In this document: positions 1-13,272 of the stretch, piece after piece | Layout of the letters: each line of letters begins with the position of its first letter | How positions within the stretch are numbered: the first letter of the stretch is position 1 | Origin: Romanomermis culicivorax | Taxonomy: Eukaryota > Nematoda > Enoplea > Mermithida > Mermithidae | Direction of reading: 5' to 3' | Assembly: GCA_963922205.1 (NCBI GenBank) | Contig: CAWUHX010000218.1 | Location: 496,001-560,000 of the forward strand | DNA length: 64,000 nt | Notes under the pieces: model-generated | The model's database searches: none | The model's input: only the letters and a program-made list of their open reading frames with translations | Told to the model about the DNA's origin: nothing | Translations under genes and position numbers: made by a program

Positions 1-231
1 CAACCCCCTACCCCAACTTGGTCAACCCAATACCCAACCCCCCAAACTCTGAAAATTGGGGAAAAAGTATAGCTCTTTTTGGCATTTCTTGGGAAAATTT
101 TTGAAATTTTTTCGACATTTTTTTGGGGAGGGGGGTTTCGACCCTCCTCTAAAATTTTGGAAATTTTACGACCCCATCCCAAAATTTTGAGTTTATCCCA
201 CCCCAACCGGACGGACTTCTTAGAGGTATGA
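1..231. repeat. Truncated G/C-run MITE (CATACCT family)
   Basis: This stretch has long C and G runs, phrases such as 'ggtcaaccc(a)atacccaacc', and ends in 'ggacttcttagaggtatg'. The same text recurs at 38309-38470, in partly inverted form at 37147-37380, and as a complete 159-bp unit at 52092-52250 whose inverted ends are CATACCTGTAA. The window edge cuts off its left end. It is a non-autonomous DNA transposon copy with no coding capacity. Confidence 0.6.
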
Positions 232-3200
232 TTTAAGGATAATGATTTTGATGTTTGATTTTACATATAGATAGACGAGATTCTTTTCACACCAGGCTTT
301 TTTTGCACCCAGCAACCAAATTTCGGGCTGTGCAATCAAATTTTTTCGGTTAAGCTGCACAGTGCAACATGATGCCTGAGGTTTCCTGTCTGGAGATGCA
401 TTTTTATACGTTATAAAATAGAAAATAGTGAAAATTTTCCTGCGCTTCGCGCCGGATTTTGATTCATTTATAATTTATCTATATTATTCCAGTGCGCGGT
501 CATTCTAGTTAATGCTTATATCTTTTAATTATCAACATAGAATGGATAAATATTTGATCCTGTGTTGTTTTTTGACAAATTTGACAAAAGCAAGGTATTT
601 CTGGGTTATTTTCCCAAAATCTTCTCGTGATCTTTAAAAAAATTTTGACTTTTGTGTGATTGAAACATTTTGAGTCTAAGACAATGGTAGAAATCCTTGC
701 TGAATTGTAGAATGCAAATTCTTTTACTTGCCTAGTTTTTGAATTTTAGTTTGCCCGACTGTAAATTTCATTGAATTCACTGAAAAATTAAACCTTCTGT
801 CTACATACACAGGAAATAAAAAGTTGAAAAGATTCATTTTCAAGCATTCTAGAATCTTAAAATTCAGAGACAATTTTCGGCCCAATGCGCCAAATAAGTC
901 ACTGCTCATATTATTAACCATTGCATTTTCTCTCTCAAAAACTCAGAAAATTGGATTTTAAAAGCCTAAAACTGACGCGAATCGAATGAAATACAGGAAA
1001 ACTACATAGCTTTGGATGGTTTTTCCAATAAAATTAAGCGAATTTATTGATTTTTGAGTGAGCAATCAAAAATTTATCTGTTCAACCAAAATTTCTTCCC
1101 AAGTTGCACATTGCAACCTGGCCTATGCAAAAAAACCTAATTGCGGTTATACTAAGTGGATTTTTCATTTTCGAAATATCCTCACCTCATAATATTATGT
1201 GTAATTTCAAATTTGATATTCATCTTAATGTGCTCACTGCTCAACCGCTACGTTGTTCAACAAATGTGGCACATGCACTGTTGAATTAAGTTGTGCGCCT
1301 CATTGTTGAGTGTTGATGCTGTAGACTTGTACTATTCAAGTTATTTACACTGTTTTTCCATCAAATCTGTGTTTTTAGTGAAATTTTTTTTGAAAATACT
1401 TCAAAATGGAGCTCTTTTGCCGACATACAAAAAAATTTAAGGGCGACTTGATCGAAAAGATACAAGTACATTCAGGATGGGTTCTAGGCTCATGGGAGCT
1501 CCGTTGTATATGATTACTTGGAGGCCCTGGTGCATGTGATTTCTTGGGAACATTTGATTGAGTATCAGATAAGCATCTATATTATTTTATACAGTAAAAG
1601 TGCACTATTTCAAATGGTCATTTTAATACAGGCATTAAAATTAAATAAAACTACAACTGATTACTTGAATTTAACTGGTTTTGGCTCATTCGAATTCATC
1701 AACCAATTTCGGATAATTTATAGAATGACTCAAATTTCCTTCGATTAAAATTGCTACTACTAGGAAAAGGAATTCACTGAAATAACAAGGCTTCGACTCC
1801 ACAAAAACAATGCTTAGTAAAAAATAGTGCTTGGCCTAAATCCCCCGGTAGGTCATGATTACGGTAATCATGTTGGCTATAATCAATCTCAGGCGCGGTC
1901 TTTAGTAAGCATCTAAAGCAGACGTTCCCAAGTCGGAAATCTAGGTACGGGTAGAATCCAGAGGTCCCCAATGTCGAAAATTTAGTTAGGTGTAAAATCG
2001 TAAGTTGTAAGGGTAGTACTTGAAATATGCCGTGATCTTTTTTTTGGCTCCCAACTTTTTTGCCGTGGGAGTGGTGTAGTACTCTCACCACAAAACCACT
2101 TACGAAAATGATAAATGCCCCTACAGTCAAGCATCATTTTTTATTTCAACCCCCTTTTTCCAGCTCAAAATCATGCAACTTGAATATACTAATTATACGC
2201 AGAGAATAATCACACTTTGAAGATTGTTGTGTCAATTGATTCCTGCACATCTCAAGAATCAGGCACAACATAGTTTTGGAAACATTATTTCAACCAGCAT
2301 CTTCAGGAGTATGAGTATGAGCTTATTCCATCACTGATAAGGGTTGAAACAGTGCTTCCATTTTAAAGTGCAGAAGCGGGAAAAAGGAAAGGAGAGCATG
2401 AAGAGGAAGAATTTTGAGAACATAATGTTTTTCTTACCAAGGAGGGGCGATTTTTCGATAAATCACATATTTACATAACTCATTATTTGATCTCCCAATT
2501 ATATATATAATGATTTTCTACAAGTAGTATATATAAATATGCTGATATCCTTTGCTTCAACAAACCTGTGCTTCAACAAATAAGCTTTTCGACACTGGTC
2601 GGCAGAAGTAATACACAATCACTGTCTGCAATATCACGAACACATTTGAATTCCGGTTCGCTAGATTCGGAGCTAATTGGCGCCAATAAGTGCCGTTACG
2701 CTAGCTGTTGAATGTTTTTCAAATAGAGTGACCTATAAGTACTTATTCTTGAATTTATGATCTGCTTACTTTAGCCAATTCTGTGTATTTTTCTAAAATG
2801 ATTTTTCTTGCATGTACACTCAAAAACACGAATGTTATTTATATTGCCAAATGCACTGATTTATATTGCAAAAGGAAAAACCTTGGGCTATGTTTTGCCT
2901 TACCTCCAGCTCGGAGGTTTGAGGCCCAAAAACAACTGGAGGTGCAGGAGGTGGGAGCCGGGGCTCCATCCTGTCCCCACCAGTTAGACATTTTTCTTCC
3001 ATTTAAATCGACCAGTAAGTTATACTTACCGGAGTGGTAAATGAATTTGCAAACCTAAGACGTCGGGTAGTGCGAATTCGTGCTCCTTCTACTGAGGAAA
3101 TCGATGAAAACGTGAATGTTCTGACGTTTTGCAAGTCAAAACTCAAAATTTTCCAGTCACAGTTCTGGCCGTTAACTTCACTTGTCAATTGTGGCATTGT

Positions 3201-5131
3201 CGGAGATAAATAGTGCTTGAGCAGGCTTTTTTCGCACAGTGCACATTTTTTGGGCGTGCGGAAAATTGACGTGAAGCTGAATTCTGGGTACGATTTAGAA
3301 AGTCAATATGTCACATTTTTCTGGCGCTTCGCGCCAGCAATTGCAATAACCTATAATATTCAGTACAATCAAGCTGAAACGCGGCCAAAAAGAAGTGTAG
3401 TTACAGTCCTCAGTTATCCGTAATTACTTGCATGAATCTGCCAAGTCTTGTTTTATACTCAGGTGAGTAAAACTCAACACTTGCTATGAAAATATAGTGA
3501 AGATGGAATTTTCCGATTGGAATGAATTTGAATTCATGATGTTTTCACAATTCCTTCACTTATTTAATACCATCATTTTCCGACTGAAAATTCAAACCGA
3601 GAGTATTACCAATTTATATTTATTTGGAACAGAAAACACTTGTTTAGTGCAGAATCTCTCTGGTCTGCGCGATGCAGATTCAGACTTTCCCAAAATGCTC
3701 AATTTATTCTGAGCTTGTGCTTAGATTTGCTTCTCATTTAAATGATTATTATAATAACTACTGAGTTGAGACGAAATATGAACTCATTCAACTTTATTTC
3801 AAATAATTAAACATTAGATACACGACGATTCTTTCACGTATAACTATATATACAGGTTCCGGATGGATCTAGAAAACTGCAATCGTCGGATCCGGATCTA
3901 GAACAGGATCAACGTCCGATGTAGTCAAAAAGTGTATCGTGCCCGCCTCTAGTATTTGAATAAGAGTTGAGAAGGGTCATTTCTCCGCGTTCTAGAATAT
4001 CGAAAGCCGAAAATTTTATATGCAATCCATAGTTCTTCACCTCTTTTTCCCTTCAGCTTGAACTTTCTCGAGCTTTTCTATTACAAATTTCGACCTTTTT
4101 AAATGGCAAAGAGTTTCTTTGTGAAAAAAACAGTATTTCTCATCTAAAAAACCATTGCAATAGTTTCTCAGCTGAAACAACCATTGTAGTATATTGAAAA
4201 CCGACTAAATGAAGTTTTTAAAGAATTTTACATTATTTTTGTGTAAAATTTGGTATGCAAAGCCTGCCTCTGACTGTTTGAAAAACCAGAAAATTTTCGT
4301 GAAAATAACCGGGGTAAAAGTGGAAATTTGATTTCGTCAAGCTAGTGGCAACCCTGAGAGACGTAAAACCCCTACTGGAAATGATCTGGTCTTTTCACTT
4401 AAAAAATATTGAAGCCATTGAAAAAGTACGGAAATTCTTGACTGAAAATTTTCTAGATTTCCCTGATGTTTCTTATAATGTTCGGTTGGCCATGTTAAAT
4501 ATAACGACACTCACATATTGGCTTGGGAGTACGGGAGTTCCAGAACCTGCTTCACCCACTTGCTTAGGTGCGGTGCTTGACCGTCACCCAAATAGTTACG
4601 GTTCAAGTCGAGCAGTCCAAAACACGTCAAATTGTATAACAATCGATAGTCCTCATAGAGATGTATTAAAAACACGATTTAAAATTATACGCCTTCATCT
4701 TTGGCTGCCTAAGCTTTTTTTCGCATTTGTGAACACTGGAAAGAAAGTATTGTGAAAATGTAAGAAAATAGTGATTTACAGTGTCTGACATGGGTGGAAG
4801 ACTTACACACCTGTGTATTGGGGGGAGTATGGTAGGGGTCTTACTCCTATCAGGTTTAGCGGATGCTCATTTAGTATCCATAGGTTTTTGGCAGATGTGC
4901 TATTACTGCCTGGGTTTTTTGAACCATATGTGAGTTGCTCACAGTTTTTTAACCCTGAATCTGCCCTACTTCCACTTTTTTGAACAGGAGCCCAGTTGCT
5001 AGCAAAGGATTTTGGCCGTTTAAGCTTTCTCTGGTTGAGTTTTCTTAGACAAAATCAGTTGGTATATATAAGCTACCCACCCTGATGAAATCCCTATTTA
5101 CCCCCGTCAGGCTGACTGACCATGCACAGGT
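232..5131. other. Repeat-rich stretch, no gene identified
   Basis: No reading frame here shows a recognisable family. A repeat with near-inverted ends (AGG-TTTTTTTGCA) runs from about 294 to 1137 and carries the hairpin GCGCTTCGCGC at 442-455; another copy of that hairpin lies at 3321-3337. A 118-codon frame on the minus strand (1774-2130) and a 136-codon frame on the plus strand (4345-4755) have no visible motifs and are probably chance. On the minus strand 3197-3038 begins with ATG and ends at a good GTAAGT donor, so it could be a first exon, but no partner exon was found. Confidence 0.5.
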
Positions 5132-8100
5132 ATGAAGACTAATATAGTGTACTATTTCCAGCTCACTAAGCCGAAAAGAAAGGACTTGGAAAACGAAGAA
5201 GTAGAAAGCAGTGACGATGAAGAAATTTTGCCAAACGAAAAAGAACGGAAAGCGCGCATTTCGGACGACGATGATGAAGAAACGTACGAAACAGCGCACG
5301 AAAAACGCTACCGACTTGCTAAGGAATACTTGTCAGCCATCGAAGAACAAGGTTAATAGATTATTTACTCTTCTCAAAAATGCAGCTGTAGCTCAAATTA
5401 ACATCAGATTAATTATTCTCAAGTACGTGATATGAAATCTTTGAGTCGCTCTTTTAGAACGAGAGAAAGTCGAATCCAGTACTATTGATCAAGATGCGAT
5501 TTCACATCGATTGAAAGAAGATATGGTGAAACAAGATTTTATATTTCAATTCCAATAGAGTTGTTAAATCCAGACTATGAGCCCCCCTTCAAATTCCATG
5601 TCATCCTTTTTCCTCATTAAATAAAATTATTTAATTTTCAGCTTTCTAAAGCGGGAAAATTGCACAAAAGAATAGCATCGCAGGTATTTGGATAAACAAA
5701 AATTTCAGCTTTGGTTCTCTTGAAGTGTTTTTGCTTGAAGCTTAATGCCCCCGTGGCAGATGAAATCAAAATTCTGAAGGGTCATAAATTGAGCCCAACA
5801 TGCATTGCTACAACTAGCGATGATCGTAAGTGCGTTACGGGTTCGAAGGACGGAACTATTATCGTTTGTAAGTTGGTTTTAATATCGCGTCAGATTCCGA
5901 AATACCTTTTCAAACAAATCCTAGTGGAAATTCGGAATAGAATTTTATAGTATATATACTAAATTGGAAAAACACAAGAACGTCTAAATTGAAGTTTCAC
6001 GTATTTGGGCGTTCAAAAACTTAAATTCGAAATAAGCAGATGGCGGAATAACTTCTTTCAATATTTTTCTCTTTTACGGATGGTCCCTTTTAGGAACTTT
6101 TTCATTATAAAGCTTCCTTTCAGGAAAGTGATGATTTTTAATAGCAGTCCCATAATTAAAATTTCCACTCCAGGGCCTTCACATTAATTTGTAGACTAGA
6201 AATCTTTTTGAAGGGGACATCAACAACAGTAAAAAATTGAAATCCGTCAATGGACTTCAAAGAATAAACAACATTGATAAATCAATAGAACGCGGCCAAG
6301 TCTTCAGCCTCGCAATTTCTCCTGATCAAAAATTTTTGGTAATAAACGATCCTCAGCGATTGCCAAATAGAAAAGTCGTACCAATTCTTGTCAAACTGTT
6401 CATTAATTTTTTATTTTCAGTGTTCTGGCAGTTCAGATGGTTTGATCAGGGTGTGGGACTTCAATTCAATGATTCTTATGAAAGAATTCACCGGCCATAA
6501 AGGTTCGGTCACCGTAAGTTCGAGTCGTGGAAAACTGCTAGTAGGTTACGGACGTTGCTTTTTATTTTCAGGGTTTGGTTTTCCGGCAGGGTCACAATCA
6601 GTTGTTTAGCTGTGGTCAGGATAGATCGGTAAAGATTTGGAACTTGGATGAAATGGGTTACGTCGATACTATGTAGAGATTGGAGATGCACACTTTGTAA
6701 TCGTATTATTTATTTTAAGCACTATTTCAGGTTCGGTCATCAAGATTCCATTTCTTCGATCGACGCCTTGTCAAGAGAAAGAGCCATAACTAGTGGTAGC
6801 AGAGATCGATCTATTAGAGTGTGGAAAATTGTTGAAGAGTCGCAGCTGGTTTTCAACGCTCATTCGTGAGGTTTTATTTTGTCTTCCGTCTGTATGCAAA
6901 AGGTTGTCGTATGATGATCGAGAAAATCTTTCGTAGCTAATAATCTGAATATTTGCATAATAGCCAGACGTTAGGGTACTTTCTGCGATTGTTACAGACA
7001 TATTCTGGTCATTTCTCCTGCAAATTTTTCTCACTGCTACTTTTGTGTAGAATATTCTATATTTTTTAAGAAAGTGTGGTTCTGTAGAATGTTTGTCTTT
7101 GATTAACGAAGATCATTTCGTTTCCGGAGCTGATGACGGGTACGTTCAAATAACTTATCGAATAAATACGTCAACTAATCAAAGAGACCGAGAAAAATTG
7201 CATTATGAATCTGCAACGGATAGAGATGAAACGGGTACCCGGATCCGGATCCGCGTTACCCGGAAATTTTCAGGATACGGATCTGGAAGAAGCATTCTCA
7301 ATTACCTGGATCCGGATCCGGAAGGACCAATCTCAATTACCCGGATCTGGATAATTCCAAATGCAGTTTGGACGTAATTGATACTAATTAAGTGGAAGTG
7401 TACTCTCTGACATACATGTAATTGGGGGGGAAGTGCTATGGGAACCCCCCCCCCCAGAAATTGTCGATCATATGGCTAGCCATTGGGCGACCCCCCCCCC
7501 AGGATTTTCCAATCCTATGGCTAGCCATATGGTAGCCCTAGGGGCCCAAATAGGTTTAGTCGGAAAAATACTGAAAAATGTCATTTTTTCCATGAAAAAT
7601 GTAAATTTTTGAACAAAAATTGGTCAAAAACGTCAATTTTCTCGGCGCTTCGCGCCATAAGTACATATTTTATCATTTTTTAGACAAAAATTACTACTTT
7701 TTAAACCGTTTTTCGGACATTTTTCATGGAAAAAATCGAATTTGTTTTCTTTCATGGACTCTCCCCCAAAATTTTGGGAATTACTGACCCCCGGCCCCAA
7801 AAAAGTGCTCCAACCCCCCCCCCCCCCAGACCTCGGAGCTCCGTTACATGTATGCTCTCTGACAGGACTATAAGCATATTTTGGCACTAAGGTAACGTTA
7901 CAAGGTAAAGTAACAAACATATATTTGATAAGTTGTTCAACAGTTTCAACCACAGTTTTTTGTGCACCGAGCCTACTCTCGGAGCTTGTGCACAAATTTT
8001 TATGACGTTTTGTGCACAGGACAGAAGTCGATTTTCATATACAGGTTTTTAACATCAAAATCCATAGAAATTTTTGGCGCTTTGCCCCGGAACTTTTTTA

Positions 8101-9676
8101 GCATTCTTGCTGTTTGGACTGGATTTACTAAACATCATTTGCTTCGAGCTGATTTTCTCGCTGGTTAGCTGTTTGAAAGCATCATGTCATTGCTCAAGTA
8201 AGAACATTATTCTAGACTAAAAAACTAAACCTTAGCCATGGAATAAGTCTTGAAGACATTCATTTATCAGCGTCCTAGAGTATAAAACTCCAAAAAATTT
8301 TCCGGCGCTCCGCGCCAGAATCAAGGATAAATTCAATGCAGTCCATAGTTTTTTACTTTGAGTGATCACAGAGATGTCGCCAGTAGAATTTCTAGGCGAT
8401 TTAGGATTTTTTGCTTCAGTTTTTGGTTCCAGTGAAATCGGTTATTTTAAAGCTGCAGACGTTAGAATGGTTTCCAGTCTCACAACCTCTCCTCACTCAG
8501 ATGTCAGCGACAGTGATTCAGCACACATGAATTCATGTTATGAGAGCGCAGATTTTTTACTCACAGTGAAGATTAGACTTGAAGGAGGATAAAGTTTTTG
8601 TTCTATCACCATTTAAGATTTCATTATGCAGATTGCTACAGTAATTTACATTCCTGAACTTGTGTAGCTTTACAAAGCAGATATTAGGCATCTGATAAAC
8701 ACTTAAACAGAATCATTTAAGGACGCATGAATTAAAATGTCTGCATGATCACAGCAGCTGTATAATAGATTATTACTATCCGGATCCGTATGTAGTGGAC
8801 CTGGTTACCCGGATCCGTGAAACTCATTTCCAATTACCCGGAACCGGATGAAGGCAAGTTGATTATCCGGATCCGAAAGATTGAAAATATTGGATCCGTT
8901 TCATCTCTAGCAACGGAGCCAATTGAACATATTTTTTGAATCATTTCAATTAAACGAATTTGCTTTTTGAAGTATGGTCTCATTTTCAGATTTATTTTCA
9001 TGAGCAAACTTTTATCATTCATAATTTTATTCTTCAGTCATTTTTTACGTGTATTGTAGATCGATCAGCGTTTGGTCCGTAATGAAAAAGAAACCAGTAT
9101 GTCACGTTGAGAATGCTCATCATTTAGCTGGTGGTAAGGAAACGTGCTGGATATCGAACGTCAAAGCGGCCAAATTTACGGATTTAATCGCCTCAGGTGA
9201 AGCTTACGGACGTTGAAAAAAATTTACAAATTCTCTACATTTCCAATTCAAGTTTAGGTTCCCGCGATGGCCAATTGAAACTCTGGTGTTGTTCTGAAAA
9301 TTACAAGTCGCTCACACTTATACATTCAGTTTCAATGGTAAGTTTTCCAATTATGTTGTTACTTTTTTGTGACAGCTTATAGGAACAAGATTACTTGAAA
9401 ATTGGTTGTTTTATCATCTTGTATGTTCCAAATTCTTGCTTTTGGAACCTGAGAATTCGTTGCCAAAAAATTTTTTATTTTGCAAACTAGTATTTTGATT
9501 CGACGTGTTTTTCTGATTTCTAGCCGGGGTCGATCAACGACTTGTGCTTTTCATCTGACTGTTCGAAATTGATATGCGCCGTAGGTCAAGAACACAAAAT
9601 GGGCCGTTGGTGGAGGCAGAAAGAAGCCAAAAACGCGATTTTTATTGTGCCACTAACATTTTCGACTCCAGATTGA
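5132..9676 (+). CDS. rrp9: RRP9 / U3-55K, WD40 protein of the U3 snoRNP (12 exons)
   Basis: Exons: 5132-5351, 5458-5525, 5642-5683, 5741-5867, 6214-6338, 6421-6513, 6572-6672, 6731-6865, 7071-7139, 9060-9196, 9258-9337 and 9524-9676 (TGA). All junctions are GT..AG with matching phases, giving 450 codons including the stop. The protein has an acidic, lysine-rich N-terminus with a helix like the family's ETAxEKxxRLAKxYL, then a KED segment, then a WD40 propeller from about residue 111. Diagnostic pieces seen are FGHQDSISSIDALSRE, VSGADDG and the end GQEHKMGRWWRQKEAKNAI. In the family this nucleolar protein binds the box B/C region of U3 snoRNA for early 18S rRNA processing. The start is the weak point: 5132 is the first ATG in frame, but 'actatttccag' before 5162 looks like an acceptor, so a further 5' exon may be missing. 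The 1.9-kb ninth intron carries a hAT-like element. Confidence 0.93.
7221..8909. mobile_element. hAT-like element, TAGAGATG ends, 8-bp TSD
   Basis: The ends are TAGAGATGAAACGG and its inverse CCGTTTCATCTCTA, flanked by a perfect direct repeat GCAACGGA (7213-7220 and 8910-8917). An 8-bp duplication with YAGAG-type ends fits the hAT superfamily. Near both ends are clusters of GGATCCGG-type repeats (7232-7350 and 8778-8900), and it contains the hairpin GGCGCTTCGCGCC twice (7643-7657, 8301-8318). No transposase is visible, so it is non-autonomous. It sits wholly within an rrp9 intron, in front of the 9060 acceptor. The element at 59814-63183 has the same ends. Confidence 0.8.
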
Positions 9677-10446
9677 ACTTTGTGTCCTTTGAATTAAATT
9701 TGTATGATCGTGGCAATGTTTTAGTTATATGCATCTATGAGAGTTAGATAGGGGTTGTAGTACGCTGAAGTTAGGTTTCTGTAGCAGGAGTCACACAATC
9801 GGAAAATTTCTACAGTAAGAGTAAATTCAAATGGTAGAAGAATCTACAGTAGCGGTTGGGACCTCACTGTTGGTATTACTGTAGGAGCAGATATCAAATT
9901 GGATTTATTTCTGGAGTCTGTTACATTGAGTGAATTTGTAGAATATTATGTAAATTAGTTTCAAAAGTTGACATATTTGTCGAAATTAGTTTTATGATTT
10001 TTCTACAGTAACCACTTGAGTCGGTTTTTTCCTCCCTTTTCTCCGTTTACCAAAATTCTCACTAATTGCATCGTCGTTATGTAAGTACATTGCATTTGGT
10101 AAATATAATTATGGTCTTCTGTATAGTAATTTCCAGACAGGTACAGTAGGCAAATAAGGACCAAAAACTATAAATCACTAATCCCCATTAATTGTTTTAA
10201 TAAGATCCAACTAACTTGTAAAAAGTTTTTTGTAAAAATGATCAATTATTTAGCTGTATATAAAATCATGAGATCATTGTCAGGAAATATGTTAGATCTA
10301 AGTCGATATTTTTCTGGACATGTCTGTGTAAGATCTATTAATCAATAACCGCATGGTATGCTGGTAGAATCCTCATACGCCTCTATGAAATAATTTGAAG
10401 TAGTTGGGAAGATCTGTGGAGCCAGAGTGTGAACTTGTAACCTATG
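9677..10446. other. rrp9 3' flank, no gene seen
   Basis: AT-rich sequence with several 'ctacagta' motifs in both orientations (9785-10010), suggesting a small degenerate inverted-repeat element. No coding exon or clear terminator was recognised; there is no close canonical AATAAA after the rrp9 stop. Confidence 0.4.
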
Positions 10447-11161
10447 GCTAGGGTTTTTTAAAAGAATTAAATGTGCGCAGTTTATACCCATTTGTCAACA
10501 AATATGAGAAATACCCCACAGGTCATCCAAAAATCTTTATGGAAGGTTTTGAAAAGGTCAGCTCAACTTCCCAACCTTATGAAGGATTGATCAAATGTAC
10601 AGTTTTACCTCCTTACAATCTCTTACACCCTGTTCTACGATATCAGTATGGTGCTAAACTGATGTTCCCTTTATGCAAAACTTGTACGCATACTTGGCAA
10701 AAGGCCACCTGCGATCACAATGACCAAGATTGAGCATTAGATGGTACATGGGTTATGATAGAATTAGACAAAGTCTTATAGAAAGGATATAAGGTTCATT
10801 GTTACTCTAATAATTTGCTTTTTGTATACAGATATTTTTATTTTTTGCTTTAGATTCTCAAGATTTTTGAAGTTTGGCATTTGGATAATGTTGAGCAATA
10901 TCATCCAACCAAAAATCGTGATGGTGGTTTATTCACACAATATGTCAACACTTTTATGAAAATGAAACTAGTAAGTTTTATAGTTTTTAAAATGTAAGTA
11001 ATTTTTATTACTGGTTTTTATAGGAGAATGAAGGTTACCCTGCTAGAGCTCAGATGGATGAGCAAAAACGTGAATATGAAATGGAAGTCTACAATAATCG
11101 AGAGAACATTTCATTAGACTTAGAATTTCGAAAAATCCTGGAAAGAGAGCTTCAGCAAAGC
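10447..11161 (+). pseudogene. Family-B DNA polymerase relic, left part (Polinton-like)
   Basis: Exon-like pieces at about 10447-10793, 10854-10970 and 11024-11161, separated by short GT..AG introns, resemble the palm region of protein-primed DNA polymerases of Polinton/Maverick elements. Visible are the SLYP core of motif A at the start, a CTxTWQ-like segment and an 'EVWHLDN' segment. It is broken: the motif A aspartate position reads asparagine, in-frame stops occur at 10732-10734 (TGA) and 10786-10788 (TAG), and the frame shifts near 11150. No other Polinton genes (integrase, ATPase, protease, capsid) were seen nearby. Element 11164-17035 interrupts it; the rest is at 17038-17830. Confidence 0.8.
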
Positions 11162-11163
11162 TA

Positions 11164-11580
11164 CCCATGATGAAATCCCGACATAAAACTTGTCACCGTC
11201 AGACATGAGGTCTGTATAAACATAAGGTCGACAAATGTCAGCATATTGTCCAACATGACCAGTCATAAGGTCTGTAAAAGGCCGGTTATATACAGATTAT
11301 GTCGACCATATGATGTGCCTTATGGTTGGAAATTTGAGGCTTCACATATGGTCCGTGTATCATCCGACATACTACAGAATCTGCCGACCTTATGAGGGTC
11401 CTTTTCACGGGAATTATGCCGGCCTTAAGACAGACAGTGTGTGTAGGACCACATGACAAGCCTAATGGAAGCCCATATGCCACCAGAAATTTTACTGACC
11501 ATATAACGTACTATTACAAGGACCAAATGCACGATTTCATACATTACTTTTTGTCGACCTCATGGAGGACCACACCTTGA
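11164..11580. repeat. Left subterminal repeat array of the 5.87-kb transposon
   Basis: About a dozen short copies of a degenerate motif (CATAAGGTCTGTA, CATAAGGTCGACA, GACCATATGATG, GACCTTATGAG, CATATGGTCCGTG) lie in both orientations, spaced roughly 20-40 bp. In EnSpm/CACTA elements such arrays bind the regulatory transposon protein; here that role is an inference. Confidence 0.7.
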
Positions 11581-11628
11581 CTTCATAATTTTCAGTTTTC
11601 AGGGCTAAATTTAATTTATTATTAAAAA

Positions 11629-13090
11629 CTAATTGTGCTCATAAACATTCTCAATTTCAGTAATACATACATCCTGCTGATAGTCGCGAATAAGGATGCA
11701 TTGTGATATGAAGGAATCAACAGGCACAATTAATTTTTCATTGGTTTCTGCAACATACCAAAAAAAATCACAATATAATTGACGATTATACGTGTTTTGG
11801 AACAAGACATTGCTTGGAGCCGGTTGCTGAGACACTAAGTTGCTAAGCTTTTTCAAAATGCAGCATACAGCAAAGAATTTTCTATCATCATTTGTTGTAA
11901 GAAAATAAATTATGCGTCCAAAACATTTTTGGCCAAGGTCATTTCTGTATGAAATCAATGAACTATCTGATGAGCTTGTTGTTGGAACTTCTGACGATTG
12001 AATTATGGCTCCATTCCACTTTATTCGAAAAATTCGATTTTTCACAATAAAACCATGGCAGTCCAAATTGCAATCTGAAAGAATGTGATACGTCAGTTTT
12101 GAAACACAATATGAGCAGCTTCACAGAAATAATCAATTTAGTTTTTAGTAATTCTGTATTTTCTTGCCAATTAACATTATTTTGTACCAAAAAATAATGC
12201 AAAAAGTCATGATCAAACTGGATACGGGCTTTAAAACTGAAAAAATTTCAAGTCAAAAATGGTGGGGTGACTTTGTTGCAATGTGCAAATCTGAATAATT
12301 TTGAGTTAAATACCCAAAATAGTTGTCAGCAATTGTTTTCAGGCCAAAACTATAATGAAATTCCAAGTTGAGACAATTGAGTCTGAAAAGACGGCCAGTG
12401 TGTTCTTCATGTGCCAAAAGGTTAATCGTATTACCTTCAGGTTTCAGTTTAAAGAGCTTTCCACTTGGCATAATCGCATTTTCGCTGCAGGCTTTTTTTT
12501 GGGCACAATCTTTGTAATTAAGATATCGTCTCGTAATTATATTAAGTACAGATGTAACATTTCCGGTGTTTATCTGTCTAAACCATCCACACCACGATTT
12601 AAAGACGGCAGCATTCAAATAACAAATTGTACCAAAATTTTTAACTTGGTTGGGCAAATGATGAAGGGTATGAATATTGAACGTGTAACTTTCTAATCCC
12701 AAATATTCCTCAATTGCTTGAAGAAAAATATCAATAAGTTCCTGAGCTACACGAAGCTCTTCTGAAGTGATACTTGGCATTGACAATAAGCGAATGGCAT
12801 GGACAAATATCATTAAAAATGCCAACAATCAGGATCATCAAATTGGTCAGCAGTAATGGTTGGCAACAAATAAAGCATTAGATGACGATATTCTTTGGCT
12901 TTGAAGTGTGTTAACATATCAAGGCTCGAAACTGTGCGCTGCATTCCAATGGGCCACTACAAAATGCTAGTGTTTATACTAATTACATTCACCAGACTTG
13001 CCAAAATGAAAAAATGAATTGTGTCTTGGAAATGACCAAGTTTGATTGTAGTTTCCACATTTACTTCGACTTCAAAAAAGTTTTGTGGTG
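11629..13090 (-). pseudogene. Degraded CMC/EnSpm-type transposase
   Basis: Read on the minus strand, exon-like pieces are about 13090-12990, 12957-12829, 12828-12253, 12236-12092 and 12074-11629, joined by short introns with usable splice sites. The order of motifs matches the C-terminal half of animal EnSpm/CACTA transposases: an FKAKEYRHLMLY-like segment (W/F-K-A-x-E-[WY]-R), then an HxLHHLPNQVKNFG-like DUF4218 segment, then a C-terminal GRIIYFLTTND..NVYEHN region. The N-terminal catalytic half was not identified. A one-base frameshift around 12825-12835 separates two otherwise matching segments, so this copy is probably not functional. Confidence 0.75.
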
Positions 13091-13183
13091 GAAATAAATA
13101 TACTTTTATTCCAGCTAAGGGTACCTAGGATCCTATGGGGGATATGCCAGATCTCTTATATATCTTATAACCTTGAAAACAGT

Positions 13184-13272
13184 TTTTTTAGCGCGGTGCT
13201 AAAATTTTTTTAGCGCGGTGCTAAAATTTTTTTAGCGTGGTGCTAAAATTTTTTTAGCGCGGTGGTAAAATT
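13184..13272. repeat. 22-bp tandem repeat with internal palindrome
   Basis: Four near-identical tandem units of TTTTTTTAGCGCGGTGCTAAAA (third unit GCGTGG, fourth GCGCGGTGGTAAAA). TTTTAGC..GCTAAAA makes each unit self-complementary. The array lies inside the 5.87-kb transposon, between its two gene regions, and further GCGC-containing text continues to about 13420. Confidence 0.85.

Noticed and set aside
2880..3197. Minus-strand gene start (ATG at 3197, donor at 3037)
   Set aside because: Only one exon-like piece; the next downstream GC-rich block (2890-2990) could not be joined in phase or assigned to a family.
4605..4632. tRNA B-box-like GGTTCAAGTC
   Set aside because: No pairing acceptor or T stem could be drawn around it.
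4345..4755. 136-codon plus-strand ORF as a gene
   Set aside because: No motif, no splice context, and its second half looks like repeat text; likely chance.
5122..5161. ATG CAC AG followed by a GTATGA donor as the first exon of rrp9, with a 32-bp intron
   Set aside because: The splice phase does not fit the next exon's frame, and 32 bp is very short for an intron. The start was left at the in-frame ATG 5132 with a warning.
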